Assembly: GCF_000715075.1 (NCBI RefSeq)
Contig: NC_134094.1
Location: forward strand, 81,235,120 to 81,299,119
Direction of reading: 5' to 3'
Length of the DNA stretch: 64,000 nucleotides
Origin: Nicotiana tabacum
Lineage: Eukaryota > Streptophyta > Magnoliopsida > Solanales > Solanaceae
Below are positions 26,601-36,635 of this stretch, one piece after another. Position 1 is the stretch's first letter. Each line of letters begins with the position of its first letter. The translations under genes and the position numbers were made by a program. Under the pieces are notes generated by a model. That model made no database searches, was not told the DNA's origin, and saw only the letters and a program-made list of their open reading frames with translations.

Positions 26601-27188
26601 ATTAATTGGGCGTACTTGTACTTATTATTTGTTGATCAATATTAATGGTGTTCTTGTTGCCCTGCTGTTTATATTTACTGGTTGATTATTGTTGCCAACA
26701 TTGTTATTTGTTTCCTATTATTTTTGAATACTATATTGCACAGGTTATTAGACTAGTGAGTGTCTTGACTGTATCTCGTCACTACTCCACTGAGGTTAGT
26801 CTTGATACTTACTGGGTACCGACCATGGTGTACTCATATTACACTTCTGCACATTTTTGTGCAGAGCCAGGTATTGGAGCTATCAGACTTGGATAGAGTT
26901 AAAGTGTGATCGCAAGGATTCAAGGTAGAGTTGCTTGGTCGTCGCAGTCCCTTGAAGTCTTTCTATTTTATTGTACTGTTAGCTATTAATCAAACATTAT
27001 TGAGTATTCGATCCTTGAGATCATTTCATATATTCAGTTAGAGTTCGTGACTCAGTATTACCAGTCTTGAGTGGTTGTATTAAATTATATGTAAAAATAA
27101 TGGCTCGAATTGTGATTATAATAGGCTTACTTAGTCTTAGAGACTAAGTTCCATCACGAAGCCTGTGGTAAAATTTTGGGTCGTGGCA

Positions 27189-28643
27189 GAAACTGCCCAC
27201 AAGCGAAAAAGATTCAACCTTTAATGATTTTGCAAAAAGTAAACAAAAGTCAACACAGGGCCCGCTAGGTCAAAACTTGAGATTTGGACCAAAACCCAAT
27301 TTTCCATTAACCCCTGAGGCCGGTTATGTAATTAGTTTCGAAATCCGAACCCAATTTCAGGTCTAAATCTCAATTTCTCAAAATCTCCAATTTCTACCCA
27401 AATCCCTAATTTCTACCATGAAAACGCATAGATTAAATGTTAAAAATCAATAGGTGTTTATAGAATTATAAGGAAACAAGCTAAAATCTATTAACCTATG
27501 AATTTGGGATGAAAAATCTCTTCAAAATCGCCTCTATGCCTAGCTCAAACATGAAAATGGTGAAAAATGGGAAGAATCCCAATATTTAGAAGTTTAAATC
27601 ACTAGGCGTCAGGTGTTCATCGCGTTCGCGAAGCACCTGGCGTGTCGCGATGCATAACAGCCCTAATGGCCTTCGCATTCGCGATGGCCTCACCCTATGG
27701 CCTTCGCGTTCGCGAGCCTAGGCCTGCGTCGTGAATAGTATTTCCTAGCCTGCCCCCAAATGGCCACAACCCATCATGTTCGCGAGGGAAAGGTCGCGTT
27801 CGTGAAGGGTAAGCCTTCCACTGCTCCACGTTCGCGACCGCTTCCCTTTGTTCGCGTAGAAGAATTCCGCCCCCGTCCCAACTTCCCCTTTGCGATTGCG
27901 AGAGTAGCTTCGCAATCGCGAAGCACAAGAAACTAGATATCGGCAATTAGCTGAACCAACAATTTTTTCTAAGTTCAAATGGTCCGTAGTCTATCCGAAA
28001 CACACCCGAGCCCCTCAGGCTCCAAATCAAACATGCACACAAGTGTAATAACATCATACAAACTCGCTCGCATGATCAAAACACCAAAATAATACCTAAA
28101 ACTATGAATCAGACATCAAAATGCATGAAATTTTCAAAGAACTCAAGAACTTTCAAATTCACAACTGAGCGTCCGAATCCTATCAAACCAACTCCGTTTT
28201 GCACCAAATTTTGCAGACATGTTTTAAATAGTAAAATGGACCTATACCAAGTCCCGAAACTAAAATCCGAATCCGGTAGCTATAAAGTCAACCTATGGTC
28301 AAACCTAGGAAATCTTTAAACCTTCAAGTTACTAGTTTTCGAAAAGTCAAGTCAAGTCAAGTTAGGGATTTCCGAATCCAATTTCGGGCATACGCCCAAG
28401 TCTAAAATCATGATACGAACCCACCGGGATCGTAAAATATCAATCCAGGGTTGGTTACACAAAATGTTGACCGTAGTCAACTCAAGTTATTTTTAAGGCA
28501 AAAAATCATGTTTTCTTCAAATTTTCACATAACATCTTACCAGACAAACACACGGATTGAGCACATAAATCAAGATTTATGATTTAGGTCTCAGAACACG
28601 AAAATAAGGGCTAGAACTCAAAACGCTCTATCTGGTCGTCACA
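27189..28643 (-). mobile_element. Minus LTR (LTR X), second part
   Basis: Resumes the LTR split at 23047, repeating GAAAC. It is collinear with 53043-54519 of the LTR at 51583, including the GAAAAAGATTC stretch, the TTCGCGAAGC box and the CCCGAGCCCCTC segment. It ends CTGGTCGTCACA at 28643. Both parts together are about 2.86 kb, matching the 2.84-2.94 kb of the related LTRs. No polypurine tract follows. Confidence 0.8.
27603..27930 (-). promoter_or_regulatory. CpG palindrome box in LTR X
   Basis: Many TCGCGTTCGCGA, TTCGCGAAGC and CGCAATCGCGAAG words, about 710-1040 bp from the LTR 5' end (28643). Confidence 0.58.
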
Positions 28644-29539
28644 ATTTAGGAGGTCTAAAGTTATAATTTTTTCAATTGTCGGAATCCTTCCCGTTACATC
28701 TTCTATAATTTTGCCTAAGTATTCTCTACTGATCGTGAGCACTTCAGGTTTCATAATTTTCTCCTGAGCAACTACAACAATTCACTAGATATATTCTCCC
28801 GAATTACACTAGTTGGCACTATTTTAACGCTCAGTATGAACACACTAAGGCTTCGTTATTCCTAAACCCACCTTTAAACCAGTTGTACTGATTCCTCACA
28901 TACGTTAGGAGTGACATTGTTCAAAAATCACCTAAATATGTACCCTTTCCGAAGAAATACATAATAGATAGGCACAATCAATCGATGACCATTCAATCAA
29001 CTAAAATAGGCACATAGTTGAACAAATAGAGAAATTCAAAGACTCAATTATATCAAAATACATCAAGAATTAATCCTACAAAAGGTTCCATCAAAAACCT
29101 AGATAATATAATTAGCTACCCATAAAGTTTGTAAAACTACAATACTAGAATTCATAACCAACAATAGAAACAAGAAGAAAAGGGTGAAAAACTCGTAGAA
29201 GTTTTCCTCCTTTCTTCTTGTGTGTTCTTGTCTCCAAAATAATTCTAACTCTCCTAAATTTCTTTTTAAGACAATGTTTATATAGTTTAGGGTTTGTATG
29301 GGATGTCGTTGTCGAAGCCAAAGTTGGACAAGCTGTTACAGGTTAGCTTGTCCACTCTCTTGTGCGCACGCGAGAGTGAACAATCAAAGTTCTTCTCTTT
29401 TTCTTTTTCTTCCAGCTTTCTCGTGTACATTCTCACGTTTTTGCCTTAATCCACAGTTTTGTTCAAGCTCCCCTCAGCTAGCTCGTTCACTCTCTTGTGC
29501 GCACGCGAGAGTGAACGAGCAAAGTTCTTCTTTTGTCTC
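28644..29539 (-). other. Unassigned promoter-like sequence between LTRs
   Basis: No coding domain. Read on the minus strand it carries a CTATATAAAC TATA-like box (about 29276-29285), with two copies of a long palindrome upstream at 29350-29382 and 29481-29520. Downstream of the TATA is a purine-rich leader-like stretch. It could be an old LTR or a promoter fragment; neither end is resolved. Confidence 0.4.
29481..29520. repeat. 40 bp perfect-arm palindrome (GCTCGTTCACTCTC arms)
   Basis: GCTCGTTCACTCTC and its exact complement flank a 12-base centre, TTGTGCGCACGC, which itself contains the palindrome GTGCGCAC. A shorter copy with one mismatched arm position lies at 29350-29382. Both sit upstream of a minus-strand TATA-like box. 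Confidence 0.9.
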
Positions 29540-30194
29540 TGTGATGACCCAAAAGGTCATCTTTAAATTTAATAATTATTTTTATGTTCTAAGACTCGAA
29601 AAGCACTATTCATTATTCTTTGACTTACGTGCGCAATATGTATAATTTTTCAGAAAGGTTTTATATGAAAAATTGATTAAAATGTGAAATAAAGCCTTAA
29701 AACTCAACTGAGTTGACTTTGGTCGACATTTTGAGTAAACGGACTTGGATCATTATTTTGACAGTTCTGGTAGGTTCGTATCGTGATTTGGGACTTAGGC
29801 GTATGCCCGAAATTTAATTCGAAGGTCCCTAACTTGAAATATCGCCAGTTGGTGAAAACAAGAAGCCTAAAGGCTTAAAGATTTCAAAGTTTGACCACAA
29901 ATTGACTTTTATTGATATCGAGCTCCGATTCGAGTTCTGAAAATTTTTATAGGTCCGTTGTGTCATTTATGACTTTTCTATCGAATTTGATGAGAAACAG
30001 AGTTAATTTGACGTGATTCAGACGTTCAGTTGTGAAATTAGAAGTTTTAAAGTTTTCTTAAAAATTTCATTTGATTTGGTGTTCGATTTGTAGTTCTAAG
30101 TGTTCTTTTGGTGTTTTGATCGCGTGAGCGAGTTCGTATTAAAAATTTGGACTTGAACAGCTGCTGGAATTTTCTGATATCTGATTCTGTTTTC

Positions 30195-30545
30195 CTTCTA
30201 CGCGATCGCGTGAATGTGTCTGCGATCACGTAGGCTTAGTTGGGCAGTGGAGTTTTGTTCTATGCGATCACGTGGGGATATCCATGATCGTGTAGAGTTA
30301 ATTGGGGGCTGCTGAGTTTTGTTCTATGCGATCGCGTGAAGAGGGATGCGATCTCGTAGCTCTGGGAATTTGTGACTCGTGAACGCGTGATGAGGGCTGC
30401 GATCGCGTAGAGTTGGAATCGTGTGCTTCGCGATCGCGTGGGCTAGTCCGCGATCACGTGAAAGTGTATGCGATCGCGTAGAGTTAATTTGGGCAGTGAA
30501 AAAATTGTTCTTCGTGATTGCGTGTGAATGTTCGCGATCGCGATG
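30195..30545 (+). promoter_or_regulatory. CpG palindrome box in LTR F (CGATCGCG dialect)
   Basis: At least ten GCGATCGCGT, GCGATCACGT and CGCGATCGCGTG words alternate with GGGCAGTG spacers. It lies about 650-1000 bp from the LTR start and 80 bp upstream of the donor-like GTAAGA. Confidence 0.6.
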
Positions 30546-31548
30546 AGTAAAAATCTGGGCAAACAGAACATAAGTTCTGGAAATGGGATTTCGACCCATT
30601 TTCCACCATTTTCGATTTTGAGCTCGGGTAAGACAATTTTCGGGCGATTTTCACAAAAAAATATTGGGGTAATTGTTCATTATCCTACATTGATTATATT
30701 TCATGATTCCATACTCATTTATATCATGAATCCGTGAATTTATGGAAGAAAAATCAGATTTTTACAAATCTTCCAAAAATATAAAATGAAGATTTGAAAG
30801 CCAATCCGATGTCGGAATTCGATAATTTTTTTATGGTTGAACTCGTATCGGAACGGGTGTTTGGATTTCATGAGTTTTTTCGGGATTCGAGACGTGAGTC
30901 CCACTGTTGATTTTTAAAATAAATTTTGGATTTTTATCCGAAAAATTTATAAATTCATATAGAATTAATTCCTACGATTTGTATTAAGTATATTGAATTA
31001 TTTATGACTAGATTTGAGGATTTCGGACACGAATTCGCGAGGCAAAGGTTTATTGGATTCTTGAAATTTGGTTGCAAAGCGAGCTAAGTGTTGTGGTTAA
31101 CCTTGTCTTGAGGGAATAGAACCCTTGAATTATTTACTATGTGAATTTCATGTGTAACGATGTATAGGCAAGGTGACGAGTGCCTATACTTTGTCAAATT
31201 AATTGGTTGCTTAATTATTTAAAACATCTTAAATTATTTAAGACACAAATTAATTGTTATAATAATTGTTTTTCTCATATTTCTTGTTAAATATTAATTC
31301 TTGAATTCCTGCAATTATTGTTACATGCTTATTTGATTTATGTGTCTTAATTGCTACTTGATCTTTAGCATATTAAATATTAAACTGCCTATTTTTCTCC
31401 CTGAATTCCACAATTAATTGCTAATTATCATTGTTGGTTTCATAAATAAATTATAATTATTGTATGCCTTGATACTTAATAGTTTCTTATTGAACGTGGT
31501 ATTTATTGGAGTATTTCTATTACATTTAATAGTTATATATATATATAT

Positions 31549-31752
31549 GGGGGATCGGGTTGCACGCCGCAATATATATATATATGGGGGATCGGGTTGC
31601 ACGCCGCAACAGATTTATTTAAAGTTTATATGGGGGAACGGGTTGCACGCCGCAACAGACTTATTTAAAAGTCTATATTGGGGATCGGGTTGCACGCCGC
31701 GACAGACTTGTTTAAAGTTTATATTGGGGGAGCGGGTTGCACGGCGCAATGG
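31549..31752 (+). repeat. Five-unit GGATCGGGTTGCACGCCGC array
   Basis: Copies near 31550, 31588, 31634, 31683 and 31730. Spacers are ATATATATAT or ACAGACTTATTTAAAGT. The unit core can fold as GTTGC/GCAAC. Spacing is 38-50 bp. Confidence 0.9.
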
Positions 31753-31960
31753 AAACAAGTTGAGGGATTGTGATTGCTGAGTTGATTTCAATAATTAATA
31801 TTATTTACTGGTCTTACTAATATTTCCGTTATTATTATTGTTGTTATTACTACTATTGCGTATATGTTAATGTAAGTGACCCGCCTTAGTCTCGTCACTA
31901 CTTCGTCGAGGTTAGGCTCGGCACTTACCAGTACATGGTGTCGGTTGTACTGATATTACA

Positions 31961-31981
31961 ATCTGCACTTCTTGTGCAGAT
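31961..31981 (+). promoter_or_regulatory. Conserved R-region hairpin
   Basis: ATCTGCAC-TTCTT-GTGCAGAT, an 8 bp stem with a five-base loop, downstream of the conserved GTCGAGGTTAGGCT and GGTTGTACT blocks. Comparable hairpins occur in nearly all LTRs here. A role in 3' end formation or RNA packaging is a guess. Confidence 0.6.
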
Positions 31982-32378
31982 TTCAGAGTTGGTCCCAGCG
32001 GCGTACTGTAAATTTGCCCGGATACAACTACCAGTGGAGACTTGAGGTAGAACTGCACAACGTTCGTAGTTTTGAAGTCCCCTTCAATATTATCTCAGCT
32101 GTGTATTATATTTCAAATAGCTTGAATTTTATTCAGACCTTTATTTGTATTATTCTAGAAGCTCGTGCACTTGTGACTCCAGTTCTGGGATGGTATTTAG
32201 ACATCATTATGGGTTATTCACTGCATTTCAGACTTTACTTCTACATTTGTTTCTTTATTATTAATTAATTTAAAATTGTTTTAAAATGGATAATATTATT
32301 CTAACATAGGCTTGCCTAGCAAGTGAAGTGTTAGGCGCCATCACGGTCCCGAAGGTGGAAATTTTGGGCCGTGACAGT

Positions 32379-32390
32379 TGGTATCAGAGC
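32379..32390 (+). other. Primer-binding site (initiator Met tRNA)
   Basis: TGGTATCAGAGC two bases after the LTR end GTGACA. It is followed by a leader that is nearly the same as 63936-64000. Confidence 0.93.
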
Positions 32391-32577
32391 ACTACATTAC
32401 GTAGGTCTCACAAGTCACGAGCAAGCTTAGTAGAGTCTGAAGGATCGATACGGAGACGTCTGTACTTATCTTTCAGAGGCTATGAAGTTTAGGAACAATA
32501 TCACTTATTTCTTATCATGTCGTGCGATTTTATTCTATCACCGATGATTGAACCATTCTATTCTTATTCTCTCGCAG

Positions 32578-33768
32578 ATGGCGAGGACACGTAATACATC
32601 TACTGACGGACAGAGACCAGAGCCCCCAATGGCAACTATGGCCAGGGGTAGAGGTCGAGGCCGAGGTCATACTAGAGGCCGAAGTAGAGGTAGAGCTCAG
32701 CCTAGAGCTCGGACAATAGCACCTGTTGTAGAACCTCAGGTGGATCTTCAGGAGGAGGTTCTAGTTCAGACTGTACCAGTTGGACCAGTTTAGGTCCCGG
32801 AAGGATTCATAGCTATTCCAGTACTTCAGGACACTCTAGTCCGTTTGGTGAGTCTAATCGAGGGTGTGGTCCAGCATGGTACATTTCAGTGGCACCAACC
32901 ATTTCACAAGCTGGGGGAGGAGTACAAAATCCCATTACTCCAGCTCCAGAGCAAATGGCTCCCCAGAATCAGGCTCCAGCAGCCCCGCCAGTTGGGGTAG
33001 TTCAGCCTGTTGTTACGGCACATGCCGGTGATAGGCCCGCCATGTCTTCTGAGGCCTTATTGAGACTGGATAAGTTTAATAAGCTCTTTCCAGTTCACTT
33101 CAATGGTACACCTTCTAAGGACCCACAGGATTATCTTGACCGCTACCATGAGGTGCTGCGGAACATGGGTATAGTTGAGACCAATGGGGTCGATTTTTCT
33201 GTATTTCAGATGACTTGTTCCGCCAAGAGGTGGTGGAGAGATTATACATTGACCAGACCATTTGGATCGCCTGCACTTACCTGGGAGCAGTTCTCGAAGC
33301 TATTTCTGCAGAAGTTCCTGCCAATCACACTGAGAGAGAATTACCGCAAACAATTTGAGCGTCTACAGCAGAGCAGTATGACTGTTACTCAGTATGAGTC
33401 CCGTTTTGTGGATTTATCCCGTCATGCTCTCCTTTTACTACCTACTGAGGGAGAGAGAGTGAGGAGGTTTATTGAGGGACTCACTCACCCTATCAGGCAT
33501 TAGATGGCCAAGGAAACCGGAAGTGAGATTTCCTTTCAGGCGGCTGCTAATGTCGCGAGGAGGATCGAGATGGTTCTTGCACAGGAGAGAGGGCAGAGGT
33601 CTGATAAGAGGCCTCGTCAGTTCGGTGATTTCAGTGGTGCCTCGTCTGGAGGCAGGGGTAATTTTGGTAGAGGTCATCCTCCCAGACCATTTCATTCAGC
33701 ACTTCAGGCATCTCCCGGTGCTTCAGGGGGTTACAGTCCTATTATGCCTTACTCTGGGCAGCCGGCAT
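32578..33768 (+). pseudogene. gag: Decayed gag of plus-strand Ty3/Gypsy element, truncated by insertion
   Basis: Starts with MARTRNTSTDG at 32578 and an Arg/Gly-rich stretch. A TAG at 32791-32793 and a frameshift before 32889 break the N-terminal part. The frame at 32889-33503 encodes a retrotransposon gag domain: LDKFNKLFPVHFNG, YLDRYHEVLRNMGI, RWWRDYTLTR and ERVRRFIEGL are recognisable. A TAG at 33501-33503 interrupts it, and the same frame continues (FQAAANVARRIEMV) until the minus LTR of copy B at 33769. The zinc knuckle expected further on is absent because of that insertion. The product would form the virus-like particle; this copy cannot. The ATG is directly preceded by TTATTCTCTCGCAG, a good 3' splice-site context. 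Confidence 0.92.
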
Positions 33769-36635
33769 TGTCACGACTCAAAATCCATGAAGGTCGTGAT
33801 GGCGCCGGACTCTACTGTCAGGCAAGCCAACACTAAATAGTTAATTAAATCCCCATTTTAATAATTTTGAAATCGTAAATTTACTTTAATTTATCTAGTA
33901 AAAGATGAATTTACAGAATAAATAACAATATTTTCCAATTCCAATAGTGAACATCCCATAATCATCCCAGAACCCGGTGTCACAAGTGCATGAGCCTTTT
34001 CTAGAAATTTAAAATAAAATACAATAACTGTCCGGAATACAACTTGGACAGGAAAGAAAATAAAATACTCTGAAGGAGACTCTGTTGGCTGTGGTGCGTC
34101 GTATATAAAGCATCTCACCTAAGTCCCCGCCATAATTGCGCCTCTGCGCCCACAAGGCCGCTAAACATATGTGTACCTGCACAAAAATGTGCAGCAAGTG
34201 TAGCATGAGTACGTAAATCAACGCGTACCCAGTAAGTATCCCGCCTAACCTCGAAGAAGTAGTAACGAGGGGTCGACTCGGACACTTACTATGGGCTATA
34301 AATAAAATACCAATGGTATGATTAAGCATGGATTCCGTAGAACGACTGTAAGCTCATTATTTTGAAGTAAGTAAGGAATTCCTTTAAAATTAAGGAATCT
34401 CCAAATTTATTTTCATCTTTTAACAATTTATATCTCCGGCCAGTGAGGCCATATCAATTGTCATAAATTTCAGGGCAAGCAATACAAGCATGCGCAAATC
34501 ATGCCAAGGTCGTACGGCCTGATCCAACAAATATTTAAATTGTGCACTGCCAGAGGGTCGAATGGCGCGAACCATAGATGCATCTATTTACTACCGAGGC
34601 GCTCGACCCGATACATAAGTAACAATTATTTTCAAGAAAACACAAGTTTCTCATTTACAGCCAAGTATCTCATACAAACCTTCAAGTAAGTGAATTTAAC
34701 CTTATACAATTCTTTAATCAATTTCTATCATGACTAAGTGATTATATTAGCAAGTAAGGGCACAAACATTCCAAGTATAGCATGATACGGGTCCTAAACT
34801 ACCCGGACAATAGCATAATAGTTGCTACGTATGGACTCTAGTTACCTCGTACGTACGTAGTCCCCACAATTAGGTACAAAAATTTATTTAATCCACCTAT
34901 GGGGTTAATTCCCTCTTACAAGATTAGAAAGGAGACTTACCTCGCTCCAAAGTTTCATAGCCGGCTCCCAAGCCATTCAATCAACTCAAATCGATCCCCA
35001 ACGCTCCAAAACTAGTCAGTAAGTAAGCAAATCCATAAATAAATACTCTAATACTCATTATAATCATATTTACAACAATTCCCAACTCCGTTCGAAAAGT
35101 CAATAAAATCACCCTCGGGCCCACGTGCCCGGATTCCGAAAATTTTCGAAGATAATTATTACTCATAGCCTTATGAACTCAAATATATGATTTATTCTCC
35201 ATTTAATGTCCAAATTCGTGATCAAAATCCAAGAATACCAATTTCTAAGTTTCCTACCAAAACCCCAGAATTTCTACAAATTTCCATGTCTAAATCCATA
35301 TATAAACCATGTATTTAACTTGCAATAGGTAGAAATCACTTACCTTGACATAGATGATGAAGATGGAGCTCCAAAATCGCCCCAAGACCGGCTCCCATGG
35401 AGAAAATGAAGTGAAAATGGCCCAAATTCCCGTTTTAAAACTTCACTGCCCAAGTCCGCCATTTTTCGCGATCGCGAAGGCAAACAAAACACACTGCCTC
35501 CAACTTCCTCTTCACGTTCGCATCTGCCTGGCCGCGTTCGCGTAGCCTTCTGATCACCACCCTCCGCATTCGCAGTCCATTAGTCGCCTTCGCGAAGGCC
35601 TACAGCTCCAGGCCCCGTTCTTCACTGCGTTCGCGTCCTCAAGAATGCGTTCGCATAAGGCAAAAATCCATGGTCCATCAATTCCTTCTTCGCGATCGCG
35701 TACATCCACCCGCGATTGCGATGCACAACACCAGACGCCCCAAACAACTCTACGCGATCGCAGACTTCCACTCACGATCGCGTATAAGGAAACCAACAAC
35801 AATCATGTCAGCAACTTCAGCAGATCCCTCAAGTTGAATTTCAATCTGTTAACCATCCAAATTCCATCCGAGGCCCTCGGGACCTCAACCAATCATACCA
35901 ACACATCCCAAAACACATTACGAACTTAGTCGAGCCTTCAAATCACATCAAACAACGCTAAAATCATGAATCACACTCCAATTCAAACTTAATGAACTTT
36001 AGAACTTCAAACTTCTATATTCGATGCCGAAACCTATCAAATCACGCCTGATTGACCTCAAATTTTGCACACAAGTCACATTTGACATTACAGACCTACT
36101 CCAACTTCCGAAATCAGAATCAGACCCCGATATCAAAAAGTCCACTTCCGGTCAAACTTTTTCAAAAACCTTCAAATTTCTAGCTTTAGCCAAATGACTC
36201 CAAAATGACTACGGACCTCCGAATCCACTTCTGAACATGCTCCCAATACCAGAATCACCATACGGAGCTATTCCTAGACTCGGAATTCCAAACGGACATT
36301 GATAACATTGAAATGTACTTCAATCCAAATTTATGAAATTCTTCCAAAATGCCAACTTCCACAATAGGCGCCAAAACGTTCCCAGGTCATCCAAAACCTG
36401 ATCCGGATATACGCCCAAGTCCGAATTCATCATACGAACATGTTGGAACCTTCAAATCTCAATTCCGAGATTGTTTACTCAAAAATCCCACCTTAGTCAA
36501 TTCTTCCAACTTAAAGCTTCCGAAATTTCAATTCCGACCACGCATATCAGTCATAATACCTGAAGTGAAGTTGCTCATGGCCTCAAATTGCTGAACGACG
36601 TGCTAGAGCTCAAAACAACCGGTCGGGTCGTTACA
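33769..36635 (-). mobile_element. 3' LTR of non-autonomous copy B (2.87 kb)
   Basis: Starts TGTCACGACTC inside gag (left flank GGCAT) and ends GGTCGGGTCGTTACA. The next bases, TTCTCTCCCACTTA, complement a polypurine tract, so this is the 3' LTR of a minus-strand element. It contains the CTGCACA/TGTGCAG hairpin (34177-34194), GTAAGT sites (complement of 34935-34940 and 35338-35343) and the CpG box at 35460-35782. Confidence 0.88.
35460..35782 (-). promoter_or_regulatory. CpG palindrome box in LTR B
   Basis: TTCGCGATCGCGAAGG, CGCGTTCGCGTAG, CGCGATCGCGTAC and similar words. It lies about 855-1175 bp from the LTR 5' end, with donor-like GTAAGT about 120 bp further in. Confidence 0.58.

Larger units (their letters stand above)
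23048..27188 (+). mobile_element. Solo LTR with target duplication GAAAC (4.14 kb)
   Basis: Starts TGTAATTACCCGACTTGTC and ends GGGTCGTGGCA. GAAAC flanks it on both sides (23043-23047 and 27189-27193). The uninterrupted version of this site is present at about 53041-53056 in the related LTR at 51583, where GCTTTAGAAACTACCCAC reads straight through. It is longer than the other LTRs of its group because of a ~209 bp tandem duplication near 23866-24275 and three tandem arrays between 25700 and 26600. GTAAGT sites lie at 24789 and 25071, the GGTGACGAGT block at 25165, and the TCTGCAC/GTGCAGA hairpin at 26846-26865. Confidence 0.92.
29540..32376 (+). mobile_element. 5' LTR of plus-strand Ty3/Gypsy element (LTR F, 2.84 kb)
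   Basis: Begins TGTGATGACCC and ends GGGCCGTGACA, immediately followed by a primer-binding site, so it is a 5' LTR. It contains the CpG box (30195-30545), a GTAAGA donor-like site at 30628, the GGTGACGAG block at 31172, a five-unit hairpin array, the conserved TCGTCACTACTTCG block and the ATCTGCAC/GTGCAGAT hairpin (31961-31981). It is the same family as LTR 61010-63920; the primer-binding site and leader are almost identical. Confidence 0.9.

Noticed and set aside
29298..29645. 115-codon ORF with repeated CAHARVN words
   Set aside because: It reads across the two palindromes and into an LTR start; the repeat comes from the palindrome pair, not a protein.
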